A DNA stretch of 8,947 nucleotides from Rhodobacteraceae bacterium UBA6273 (GTDB lineage: Bacteria; Pseudomonadota; Alphaproteobacteria; Rhodobacterales; Rhodobacteraceae), in contig DJUV01000036.1 in the NCBI GenBank assembly GCA_002440625.1, forward strand, positions 1 through 8,947, read 5' to 3'. Shown one piece after another: positions 1 through 5,926 of this stretch; position 1 is the stretch's first letter, and each line of letters begins with the position of its first letter. Below the pieces are notes generated by a model. The model was not told the origin of the DNA. It was given only the letters and a program-made list of their open reading frames with translations, and searched no databases. The position numbers were made by a program, and so were the translations under genes.

Positions 1-1188
1 CGCCGGATCGAGCCCGAGGTGATGATCGCCCTCCTCCGCAAGATCGCCGGGGCCGAGGGCGCCGCGATCACCGACGACGCCCTCGCCCTCATCACCCGCG
101 CCGCCGAAGGCTCCGCCCGCGATGCGACCTCGCTCCTCGATCAGGCGATCAGCCACGGCGCCGGGGAAACAACCGCCGATGAGGTCCGCGCCATGCTGGG
201 CCTCGCCGACCGGGGGCGCGTCCTCGACCTTTTCGACATGATCCTGAAGGGCGATGCAGCGGGGGCGCTGAACGAGCTTTCCGCCCAGTACGCCGACGGC
301 GCCGATCCGATGGCCGTGCTGCGCGATCTGGCCGAGATCACCCACTGGGTCAGCGTCATCAAGATCACGCCGGAAGCCGCGGACGATCCGACCGTGCCGC
401 CCGACGAACGCTCGCGCGGCCTTGCCATCGCTGCGGTACTGCCGATGCGCGTCCTCACCCGCATGTGGCAGATGCTCTTGAAATCGCTTGAGGAAATCGC
501 CGCCGCGCCGAATGCAATGATGGCCGCCGAGATGGCGGTGATCCGCATGACCCATGTGGCCGACCTGCCCGACCCCGAGCAACTGATGCGCCGTCTAGCC
601 GAAGGCCCCGGCCCTACCGCTGCCGCGCCGCAGGGCCGTGGCCCCGCGCCTTCCGCCCCCGTCACCCATGCCGCCCCGCGCGCCAGCGTGACCTCCGCGC
701 CAACGGGCAACGGCACCGCAACCGCGCTCGCCCGGCAGCCGGAAGTGGCGCTGGCCCGCTACGCGAGCTTCCCCGCGGTGATGGAGCTGATCCGCGCCAA
801 CCGCGACGTCAAGCTTCTGGTCGAGGTGGAAAACCACCTCCGCCTCGTCCACTACGCCCCCGGCCGGATCGAGTTCGAACCCGCCGGCGATGCCCCCCGC
901 GACCTTGCGGCGAGCCTTGCGCAGAAGCTTCAGGTCTGGACCGGCGTACGCTGGGGCGTCTCCGTCGTCTCCGAAGGCGGCGCGAAGACCATCGCCGAGG
1001 AGCGGAGCGCCAAGGACGATGCGGCGAAAGGGCGCGCACAGGAAAATCCGTTGGTAAAGGCGGTTCTCGCCGCCTTCCCGGATGCCTATGTGAATGACGT
1101 GAAAACGCCCGAAGAGGCCAGGACCGAGGCGACGGCGGAAGCCCTCCCCGAGGTCGAGGATGAATGGGACCCGTTCGAGGAAAACTGA
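1..1188 (+). CDS. dnaX: DNA polymerase III subunit gamma/tau (5' partial)
   Basis: DnaX is the ATPase and scaffold of the replicative clamp loader; the long tau form also binds the polymerase core and DnaB helicase. The frame is open from base 1 (first residues RRIEPEVM), so the N-terminal Walker A, zinc and most ATPase motifs lie outside the window. The visible 395 residues begin at the end of the AAA+ module. The sensor-2 segment AAEGSARDATSLLDQAI lies near residues 34-50 and matches the family closely. Next come the helical oligomerisation domain (about 53-195), a low-complexity Ala/Pro/Gly linker (about 198-245) and a folded C-terminal tau domain (about 248-345). An acidic tail ends in WDPFEEN. 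No A-rich slippery heptamer is visible, so an E. coli-type frameshift to gamma is not supported. The gene heads an operon with ybaB and recR; ybaB starts 10 bases after the stop. Confidence 0.95.
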   Translation, partial: RRIEPEVMIALLRKIAGAEGAAITDDALALITRAAEGSARDATSLLDQAISHGAGETTADEVRAMLGLADRGRVLDLFDMILKGDAAGALNELSAQYADGADPMAVLRDLAEITHWVSVIKITPEAADDPTVPPDERSRGLAIAAVLPMRVLTRMWQMLLKSLEEIAAAPNAMMAAEMAVIRMTHVADLPDPEQLMRRLAEGPGPTAAAPQGRGPAPSAPVTHAAPRASVTSAPTGNGTATALARQPEVALARYASFPAVMELIRANRDVKLLVEVENHLRLVHYAPGRIEFEPAGDAPRDLAASLAQKLQVWTGVRWGVSVVSEGGAKTIAEERSAKDDAAKGRAQENPLVKAVLAAFPDAYVNDVKTPEEARTEATAEALPEVEDEWDPFEEN

Positions 1189-1198
1189 GGAGAGTGAA

Positions 1199-1552
1199 AT
1201 GTTGAAAGGTTTGGGCGGGCTTGGCGGCCTTGGCGACATGGCCAAGATGATGCAGGCCGCGCAAGAGATGCAGGGCAAGGTCGCGGAGCTTCAGGAAAGC
1301 TTCAACACGATCAACGTGATCGGTGAGGCCGGGGCCGGCCTTGTCACCGCCACCTGCTCGGCGGCGGGCGACCTCAAGGCGCTCGACATCAATCCGTCGA
1401 TCTTCGATCCCAGCCAGAAGGAAGTGGTCGAAGACCTGATCCTCGCCGCGATCAAGGATGCGCAGAAGAAGGCCGCCGACCGCAAGCAGGCGGAAATGAA
1501 GCGGCTCTACGAAAGCCTCGGCCTTCCCGCCGACATGAAGCTGCCGATCTGA
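1199..1552 (+). CDS. ybaB: YbaB/EbfC family nucleoid-associated protein
   Basis: This is a small dimeric DNA-binding protein of the YbaB/EbfC family, widely encoded between dnaX and recR. It coats or bends DNA without strong sequence specificity. The 117-residue length is normal. The N-terminus is a glycine/leucine-rich stretch ([18 protein letters not shown]) followed by an amphipathic helix rich in Gln, Met and Lys. The family core ([23 protein letters not shown]) and a long C-terminal helix (about 68-105) follow. I chose ATG 1199 rather than the upstream in-frame ATG at 1160, because AGGAG at 1188-1192 sits 6 bases before it and the upstream start would lie inside the dnaX coding end. The Shine-Dalgarno overlaps the dnaX stop, which suggests coupled translation. 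The exact physiological role in Alphaproteobacteria is not evident from sequence. Confidence 0.93.
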   Translation: MLKGLGGLGGLGDMAKMMQAAQEMQGKVAELQESFNTINVIGEAGAGLVTATCSAAGDLKALDINPSIFDPSQKEVVEDLILAAIKDAQKKAADRKQAEMKRLYESLGLPADMKLPI

Positions 1553-1559
1553 GGCGGCC

Positions 1560-2159
1560 TTGTCCGACGCCACCCGCGATATCGAGGCGCTGATCGCGCT
1601 CATGTCCCGCCTGCCGGGGCTTGGGCCGCGCTCGGCGCGCCGGGCGGTGCTGCACTTGCTGAAGAAGCGCGGGCAGGTGATGGCGCCCCTCGCGCAGGCC
1701 ATGGCCGAGGTCGCGGCCACGGCACGGGAATGCGTCACCTGCGGCAATATCGGCACCACCGATCTTTGCGACATCTGCCGCGACGAGCGCCGTGCCACCG
1801 GCGAGATTTGCGTGGTCGAGGACGTGGCGGATCTCTGGGCGATGGAACGCGGGCAAAGCTTCAAGGGCCGCTACCATGTCCTTGGCGGCACGCTCTCGGC
1901 GCTCGATGCCGTGGGGCCTGAGGATCTGCGCATCCCGAAGCTCCTGTCGCGAGTCCGCGACGAACGGGTCGCCGAGGTGATCCTCGCGCTCAATGCCACC
2001 GTCGACGGCCAGACGACCGCGCATTACATTGCCGACGCGCTGGAGGGAACCGGCACCCGTGTCACGACGTTAGCCCAAGGCGTGCCGATCGGCGGGGAAC
2101 TGGATTACCTCGATGACGGCACGATCCAGGCGGCGCTGAGGGCGCGAAAGGCGGTGTGA
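1560..2159 (+). CDS. recR: Recombination mediator protein RecR
   Basis: RecR works with RecO (and RecF) to load RecA on SSB-coated single-stranded gaps during recombinational repair. The 199-residue protein has the full family layout. A helix-hairpin-helix with [11 protein letters not shown] is at 18-28. A C4 zinc finger uses Cys58, Cys61, Cys70 and Cys73. A Toprim domain starts near 82 ([14 protein letters not shown]). The conserved C-terminal segment [18 protein letters not shown] is at 171-188. The start is TTG at 1560: GAGG at 1551-1554 lies 5 bases upstream, overlapping the ybaB stop, and no ATG or GTG gives the expected N-terminus. The 7-base gap from ybaB and the overlap with the next gene place it inside one operon. 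No key residue is missing. Confidence 0.95.
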   Translation: MSDATRDIEALIALMSRLPGLGPRSARRAVLHLLKKRGQVMAPLAQAMAEVAATARECVTCGNIGTTDLCDICRDERRATGEICVVEDVADLWAMERGQSFKGRYHVLGGTLSALDAVGPEDLRIPKLLSRVRDERVAEVILALNATVDGQTTAHYIADALEGTGTRVTTLAQGVPIGGELDYLDDGTIQAALRARKAV

Positions 2160-2533
2160 TGCAGCCGAAGGATATTGTTCTGGCCTATTGGTCGGCGATG
2201 CAGACCAATGATTTCGCCAGCGCGGCGGAATGGCTTTCGGAAGACATCGTGATCGACTGGCCGCAATCACGCGAGCGGATCCGCGGCCGCCGGAACATCA
2301 CCACGATCAACAGCACCTACCCTTCGGAAGGCCGCTGGCGCTTTACACTGGACCGCATTCTGGCCGACCGGAACGAAGTCGTGACCGACGTTTCCCTGAC
2401 CGATGGCAAGACCGTGGCGCGGGCGCTCAGCTTCCATGTCGTGCGGGACGGGCTGATCGTGGAGCTGACCGAATACTGGCCCGACACCTACCACGCGCCA
2501 GACTGGCGCGCCGCGCTGGTCGAACGCTACTGA
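2159..2533 (+). CDS. NTF2/SnoaL-like protein of unknown function
   Basis: This 124-residue protein has the pattern of a SnoaL/NTF2-like alpha+beta cone fold. An N-terminal helix (DIVLAYWSAMQTNDFASAAEWL) is followed by a short strand around VIDWPQSRERIRGR. Four further strands include FTLDRILADRNEVVTDVSL and ARALSFHVVRDGLIVELTEYW, and the protein ends at YWPDTYHAPDWRAALVERY. Members of this fold include isomerases, hydrolases, polyketide cyclases and many ligand-binding proteins of unknown role, so no reaction can be assigned. The start is ATG 2159, overlapping the recR stop by one base (TGATG), with AAAGG at 2147-2151 seven bases upstream. An in-frame GTG lies one codon earlier but fits the ribosome binding site less well. 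The overlap suggests translational coupling, making this the last gene of the dnaX operon. Confidence 0.8.
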   Translation: MQPKDIVLAYWSAMQTNDFASAAEWLSEDIVIDWPQSRERIRGRRNITTINSTYPSEGRWRFTLDRILADRNEVVTDVSLTDGKTVARALSFHVVRDGLIVELTEYWPDTYHAPDWRAALVERY

Positions 2534-2571
2534 CCACTGGCAGAGCATCTATGGCCGTCAGACAGGCTTGA

Positions 2572-2598
2572 TTGACAGCGCCGCGGCCTCGCTAGAGA
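2572..2598 (+). promoter_or_regulatory. Candidate sigma-70 promoter for the secreted protein
   Basis: A perfect TTGACA (2572-2577) is followed 15 bases later by TAGAGA (2593-2598), in the 101-bp gap before the gene at 2635. The -35 box is good; the -10 is weak and the spacing shorter than the ideal 17. A GCCGCGGC palindrome (2580-2587) sits in the spacer. No clear terminator is visible for the upstream operon in 2534-2571, so some read-through is possible. Confidence 0.4.
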
Positions 2599-2634
2599 GT
2601 TCTCAGCAGCGCTTGCGTCCTGAGGGGTAGTACC

Positions 2635-3165
2635 ATGCGATTGGCCATCCTGCTCGCGGCGGCACTCTACGCTCCGGCTGCGCTTGCGGAAGGCGGGATC
2701 GACTTTGCCGCCATGCCCGAAGGATGCAGCTGGCAAAGCAAGCTCTCTGATCGCCCGGATCAGCGCGAAACCTTCCTCGGCAAGGTCAAGGGCAAGTACC
2801 GCGTCAAGATCGTTGATGCGCGCAGCGGCGCGGCCATCAGCACGGTCGACTACAACGCCGAAGGCCTGATGGTCCGCCGGAACTGGGCCGACGGCCGTTG
2901 GGAACGCTTCGAACCTTTCAGCTGCTTCACCGTGCCGGGCAAATGCAGCTACACCTACCGGAACGGCGCCGGAGACCGCTTCAAGATCGACAGCGAGGTC
3001 CGGCCCGCCGGCAAGGGCTTCACCAGCGCGGCGCGTCCCCGAGGCGGGACGGCCTATCCCGTGGAAAAGTTCACCCTCGGGCCCTTCGGCCTGATGACGT
3101 CCTCTGGCTCCGCGAACTATTCGACGAAGATCACAGGCTTCACCGGCTGCGGCCCGACGTCATGA
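2635..3165 (+). CDS. Secreted four-cysteine protein, unknown function
   Basis: I do not recognise a named family for this 176-residue protein. It starts with a textbook Sec signal peptide: Arg2, a hydrophobic core LAILLAAALYAPAA, and a likely signal peptidase I site after ALA at residue 18. The mature part of about 158 residues has four cysteines (31, 97, 104, 172), enough for two disulfides, which fits a periplasmic or exported protein. It is rich in short aromatic and basic strands (KYRVKIVDARSG, GRWERFEPFSCF, KCSYTYRNGAGDRFKI), suggesting a small beta fold. There are no membrane segments after the signal and no visible catalytic motif. ATG 2635 has GAGGGG at 2622-2627, seven bases upstream. 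The gene runs convergently into trcR with a 16-base gap. Confidence 0.8.
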   Translation: MRLAILLAAALYAPAALAEGGIDFAAMPEGCSWQSKLSDRPDQRETFLGKVKGKYRVKIVDARSGAAISTVDYNAEGLMVRRNWADGRWERFEPFSCFTVPGKCSYTYRNGAGDRFKIDSEVRPAGKGFTSAARPRGGTAYPVEKFTLGPFGLMTSSGSANYSTKITGFTGCGPTS

Positions 3166-3177
3166 GCGAAGGAACCC

Positions 3178-3198
3178 ACGATCACTTGCGGTGATCGT
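3178..3198. terminator. Candidate bidirectional terminator hairpin at the convergent gene ends
   Basis: ACGATCAC (3178-3185) and GTGATCGT (3191-3198) form a perfect 8-bp stem with a 5-base loop. It lies between the convergent secreted-protein gene and trcR and overlaps the last codons and stop of trcR (3182-3184). No T-run follows on either strand and the stem is only moderately GC-rich, so its strength as an intrinsic terminator is uncertain. Confidence 0.4.
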
Positions 3199-3946
3199 CG
3201 TCCTCGTCTTCGTCGTCATCATCGCCATGCGGCAGGTTGAAGAAGCTGTCGGCGTCGGAATAGTTGGCCGGGTTCTTCTCTTCCTGGTCGGGTGAGCCCG
3301 AAAGCGAGAAGTTTTCAAGCCCGGCGATCGACGAAGGCATCTTCGGCTCTGACGACATGCCGAGCGACTGCTCGGTCGAGACGAGCTTGCGGCGCTCGTC
3401 ATCCGTCATCACGCCATCGGCGGCCTTCTTCTTGGCGGCCTTCTGCACGGCGGCGTCAAGCTCCGTCTGGCGGCAGAGGCCAAGCGCGACCGGGTCGATC
3501 GGGGTGATGTTGTTGATGTTCCAGTGGGTCCGGTCGCGGATCGCGGCGATGGTCGGCTTCGTGGTGCCGACAAGCTTGGAGATCTGCGCATCCGCCAGTT
3601 CCGGGTGGAACTTCACCAGCCAGAGGATCGCCGCCGGCCGGTCCTGACGCTTGGACAGCGGCGTGTAACGCGGGCCGCGGCGCTTTTCCTCGCCCAGCGA
3701 GGCCGGATTGAACTTGAGCTTCAGGCGGTAGAACGGATCCTTCTCGCCCTTCTGGATCTCGATCGGGTCGAGCTGATTGTTGGCAACCGGGTCGAAACCC
3801 TTGACGCCCGCCGCCACGTCGCCATCAGCGATGCCCTGCACTTCAAGCTCGTGCATCTCGCAGAAATCAGCGATCTGCTTGAAGCTGAGAGTGGTGTTGT
3901 CCACAAGCCAGACGGCCGTGGCCTTGGCCATAAGCGGTTTCGTCAT
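3182..3946 (-). CDS. trcR: Cell cycle transcriptional regulator TrcR (DUF1013)
   Basis: The 254-residue protein matches the alphaproteobacterial DUF1013 family, now called TrcR, which is associated with RNA polymerase and cell-cycle-regulated transcription in Caulobacter. The N-terminus (MTKPLMAKATAVWLVDNTTLSFKQIADFC) is typical. A first helix-turn-helix-like segment spans about 20-40. A basic linker (EEKRRGPRYTPLSKRQDRP) lies at 86-104. A second, more canonical helix-turn-helix spans about 118-140 (ADAQISKLVGTTKPTIAAIRDRTHW). The C-terminal third is less ordered and ends in a strongly acidic tail (residues 242-251 all Asp or Glu) plus HRK. It is cytoplasmic. The start at 3946 is supported by AAAGGAG (centred on 3954-3958) seven bases upstream. 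The gene is divergent from the RNase T2 gene. Its targets here cannot be read from sequence. Confidence 0.88.
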   Translation of the reverse strand: MTKPLMAKATAVWLVDNTTLSFKQIADFCEMHELEVQGIADGDVAAGVKGFDPVANNQLDPIEIQKGEKDPFYRLKLKFNPASLGEEKRRGPRYTPLSKRQDRPAAILWLVKFHPELADAQISKLVGTTKPTIAAIRDRTHWNINNITPIDPVALGLCRQTELDAAVQKAAKKKAADGVMTDDERRKLVSTEQSLGMSSEPKMPSSIAGLENFSLSGSPDQEEKNPANYSDADSFFNLPHGDDDDEDEDDDHRK

Positions 3947-3980
3947 GCGGCGTCTCCTTTACAAATCTCTCCCGGGCCGG

Positions 3981-4020
3981 GAAATCGGCTGCGGTCCGTG
4001 AACCGCGACTCCTCGATTTC
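3981..4020. promoter_or_regulatory. Nested inverted repeats between trcR and the RNase T2 gene
   Basis: The 125-bp divergent intergenic region (3947-4071) must hold both promoters. It contains GAAATCG (3981-3987) matched perfectly by CGATTTC (4014-4020). Inside that, GCGGT (3991-3995) is matched by ACCGC (4002-4006), so the whole can fold as a two-part stem. A further short GC-rich palindrome, CCCGGGCCGGG, sits at 3971-3981. A TATATA (4037-4042) could serve as a -10 on either strand, but no convincing -35 partner is seen. An operator or cruciform is possible; which one is not decided by sequence. Confidence 0.35.
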
Positions 4021-4071
4021 GGGGAAGTTGCCGGGCTATATAGTCCTTGTCGGCACAGGAGGGAAGAGTAA

Positions 4072-4698
4072 ATGCGCTGGTGTCTGGCTCTGGCAGTGAC
4101 CGCCCTGCCGGCCTTCGGTGGCGACAGGCCGGGGGAGTTCGACTACTATGTGCTGTCGCTCGGCTGGTCGCCGACCTGGTGCGCGCTGACGGGCGATGCA
4201 CGCGGCGACGAGCAGTGCGACGCGCGGCGCGACTACAGCTTCACCCTGCACGGCCTCTGGCCGCAGAACGACATCGGCTGGCCGGAGTATTGCCGGACTA
4301 CCGCCCGCGATCCGTCGCGGCGCGAGACGGCGGAAATGGCCGACATCATGGGATCGGGCGGGCTCGCCTGGCACGAATGGAAGAAACATGGCCGCTGCTC
4401 GGGCCTCGCCGCCATGGACTACTTCGCCCTCGCCCGGCGCGGCTATGAAAGCATCACCTTGCCGCCGCTCCTCACCGCGCTCGACCGTGACGTGAAACTG
4501 CCCGCCCGCGTGGTGGAGGATGCCTTCATCGAGGCGAACCCGGCGCTCAGCCGGACCATGATCACCGTCACCTGCGAAGAAGGGCGGATCGACGAGGTGC
4601 GGATATGCCTGACGAAGGACCTCGCACCCCGCGACTGTGGCCAGGATGCCCAGCGTGACTGCCGGATGCAGGACGCGCTGATGGAGAAGGTGCGCTGA
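4072..4698 (+). CDS. Ribonuclease T2 family protein
   Basis: RNase T2 enzymes cleave RNA endonucleolytically through a 2',3'-cyclic phosphate with little base preference; bacterial members act in the periplasm or outside the cell. Both catalytic signatures are intact. CAS I is FTLHGLWPQ (57-65, catalytic His60). CAS II is HEWKKHGRC (101-109, with His101, Glu102 and His106). A short signal peptide (about residues 1-16, ending near ALPAFG) precedes a mature region with eight cysteines (37, 49, 74, 109, 168, 179, 189, 197), consistent with up to four disulfides. At 208 residues it is more compact than E. coli RNase I. ATG 4072 has a strong AGGAGGGA at 4057-4064, seven bases upstream. It appears monocistronic: divergent from trcR and separated from gap by 245 bp. 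It may scavenge extracellular or periplasmic RNA, but that is inferred. Confidence 0.93.
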   Translation: MRWCLALAVTALPAFGGDRPGEFDYYVLSLGWSPTWCALTGDARGDEQCDARRDYSFTLHGLWPQNDIGWPEYCRTTARDPSRRETAEMADIMGSGGLAWHEWKKHGRCSGLAAMDYFALARRGYESITLPPLLTALDRDVKLPARVVEDAFIEANPALSRTMITVTCEEGRIDEVRICLTKDLAPRDCGQDAQRDCRMQDALMEKVR

Positions 4699-4724
4699 CG
4701 TCCCTCCTGCATTGGCAACTGACC

Positions 4725-4754
4725 TTTGCTTCTTCGTTGTCCAAATACCCCGGG
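4725..4754. repeat. Possible dispersed intergenic element
   Basis: The stretch starting TTTGCTTCTTCG and ending CCAAATACCCCGGG resembles an element I recall seeing after many genes in Rhodobacterales genomes, usually followed by GC-rich hairpin DNA. Only one copy is present here, so repetition cannot be shown from the window. The identification rests on memory of similar sequences. A short stem, CCCGG/CCGGG (4749-4753 with 4760-4764), follows. Confidence 0.35.
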
Positions 4755-4781
4755 TGGGTCCGGGAGGGGTGTAGCGCGATT

Positions 4782-4806
4782 GGCTGTGGTCCGGTGGACC
4801 ACAGCC
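4782..4806 (+). terminator. Strong hairpin after the RNase T2 gene
   Basis: GGCTGTGGTCC (4782-4792) pairs perfectly with GGACCACAGCC (4796-4806) around a 3-base loop. It lies 84 bases after the RNase T2 stop and 138 bases before the gap start. No T-run follows, so it could be a terminator of the poor-U-tract kind common in high-GC genomes, or part of the gap leader. Confidence 0.45.
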
Positions 4807-4816
4807 GCGCGGAACG

Positions 4817-4852
4817 CCCGGCCCGTGGCCGGGCCGGGAGGCCCTCCCGGCC
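4817..4852 (+). promoter_or_regulatory. Two mutually exclusive hairpins upstream of gap
   Basis: CCCGGCCCG (4817-4825) pairs with CGGGCCGGG (4830-4838), a 9-bp stem with a 4-base loop. The same middle segment can instead pair to its right: GGCCGGGAG (4832-4840) with CTCCCGGCC (4844-4852), 9 bp with a 3-base loop. The two structures share 4832-4838 and cannot form together. If transcription of gap starts upstream of this point, they would sit in its leader. No start site is known, so a regulatory switch is only a possibility. Confidence 0.35.
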
Positions 4853-4863
4853 GCCTCTCGCAA

Positions 4864-4876
4864 TGTCACGGTGACA
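4864..4876. promoter_or_regulatory. Operator-like palindrome upstream of gap
   Basis: TGTCAC-G-GTGACA is a perfect 13-bp palindrome with 6-bp half sites, ending 67 bases before the chosen gap start. Its size and symmetry fit a dimeric repressor or activator site. I cannot assign a regulator, and no clear promoter hexamers are visible around it (TTGCCG at 4886-4891 lacks a good -10). Confidence 0.35.
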
Positions 4877-4943
4877 AGAAGGTGCTTGCCGCCTGCGCGG
4901 GCGCATGGTCTTTCGGACCCGAGAAACCATGAAAGGCGCGGAG

Positions 4944-5924
4944 ATGCCTGTGAAAATCGCCATCAACGGCTTTGGCCGCATCGGCCGCTCGGTCCTGCGG
5001 GCAGCGCTTTCGTCGGGCCAGTCCGATCTTGAGATCGTCGCGGTCAACGACATCGCCAAGCCCGAGATGGCGGCCTATCTCTTCGAATACGACAGCACCT
5101 TCGGGCCTTGGAAAGGCACAGTGTCGCTCAAGGACGGGGCGCTTGTCATCGACGGCCACCGCATCCGGCTGACCGCGACGCGCGATCTTTCCACGCTCGA
5201 TCTTGGTGGTGTCGACGTGGTGATGGAATGCACCGGCCTTGGCGGTGAACGCTCCTTCGCCGAGGCGGGCTTGCGCGCGGGCGCAAAGCGGGTTCTTGTC
5301 TCCGGCCCGTCGCAGACCGCCGATGTCACCGTGGTCCTCGGTGCCAATGACGAAAAGCTCCTGCCTGATCACCGCATCGTCTCGAACGCTTCCTGCACGA
5401 CGAATGCGCTCGCCCCTCTCGCCCGGCTCGTGGACCGCGAATGGGGGATCGAGACGGGCTGGATGACGACGATCCATTGCTACACCGGCAGCCAGCCGAC
5501 GATCGACGCGCCGGGGGCGGAATATGCGAGGAGCCGTGCGGCGGCGCTGTCGATGGTGCCGACGACGACCTCGGCGCAAAGGCTCCTTGACGTGGTGCTG
5601 CCGGGGATCGCCGGCCGGATCGAGGGCGCGGCGGTGCGGGTGCCGGTCGCCTCGGTTTCCGCCGTGGACCTGACGGTGATGACGAAGGCCCGCCCGGATG
5701 TGGCGGCCGTCAATGCCGCGCTCATGTCGGCGGGCGCGGTCATCGGCGCGACTGACAGGCCGCTCGTCTCCTCCGACCTTCGCGCCCGGCCCGAAAGCAT
5801 CGTCATGGCGCTGCCGGAAACGCGGGTCACGGCGGGGGGGCTTCTCAGGCTTTTCGGCTGGTATGACAACGAATGGGGCTTTGCCAACCGCATGCTCGAC
5901 GTGGCGCGGCGGATGGCCCTCTAG
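4944..5924 (+). CDS. gap: Glyceraldehyde-3-phosphate dehydrogenase family protein
   Basis: This phosphorylating NAD(P)-dependent aldehyde dehydrogenase family member has 326 residues, near the usual length. The Rossmann motif INGFGRIGR is at 7-15, with VND (34-36) consistent with NAD preference. The catalytic motif NASCTTN puts Cys151 with His178 (TTIHCYTGSQ). Arg232 (VRVP) and the C-terminal NEWGFANRMLD are present. Several positions differ from the standard glycolytic enzyme: Ala155 where CTTNC is usual, and PTTTSAQ (206-212) where PSSTGAA is usual. The ending NEWGFANRMLD recalls erythrose-4-phosphate dehydrogenase, although VND favours GAPDH. ATG 4944 was chosen because the conserved N-terminus starts there and AAGG (4933-4936) lies 7 bases upstream; in-frame ATGs at 4905 and 4929 lack a ribosome site. 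It seems monocistronic and ends 2 bases from the convergent aminotransferase-family gene. Confidence 0.88.
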   Translation: MPVKIAINGFGRIGRSVLRAALSSGQSDLEIVAVNDIAKPEMAAYLFEYDSTFGPWKGTVSLKDGALVIDGHRIRLTATRDLSTLDLGGVDVVMECTGLGGERSFAEAGLRAGAKRVLVSGPSQTADVTVVLGANDEKLLPDHRIVSNASCTTNALAPLARLVDREWGIETGWMTTIHCYTGSQPTIDAPGAEYARSRAAALSMVPTTTSAQRLLDVVLPGIAGRIEGAAVRVPVASVSAVDLTVMTKARPDVAAVNAALMSAGAVIGATDRPLVSSDLRARPESIVMALPETRVTAGGLLRLFGWYDNEWGFANRMLDVARRMAL

Positions 5925-5926
5925 GT

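Noticed and set aside
1160..1198. Upstream in-frame ATG for ybaB giving a 130-residue protein
   Set aside because: It lies inside the dnaX coding end without a ribosome binding site; ATG 1199 has a good one and matches the conserved N-terminus.
4740..4860. Possible tRNA or structured RNA gene in the hairpin-rich gap before the gap gene
   Set aside because: No cloverleaf, T-loop or CCA end could be built; only simple hairpins are present.
4944..5924. Calling the dehydrogenase erythrose-4-phosphate dehydrogenase (epd)
   Set aside because: The C-terminal NEWGFANRMLD is Epd-like, but VND in the NAD site and the HCYTGSQ segment fit GAPDH better, so the broader call was kept.
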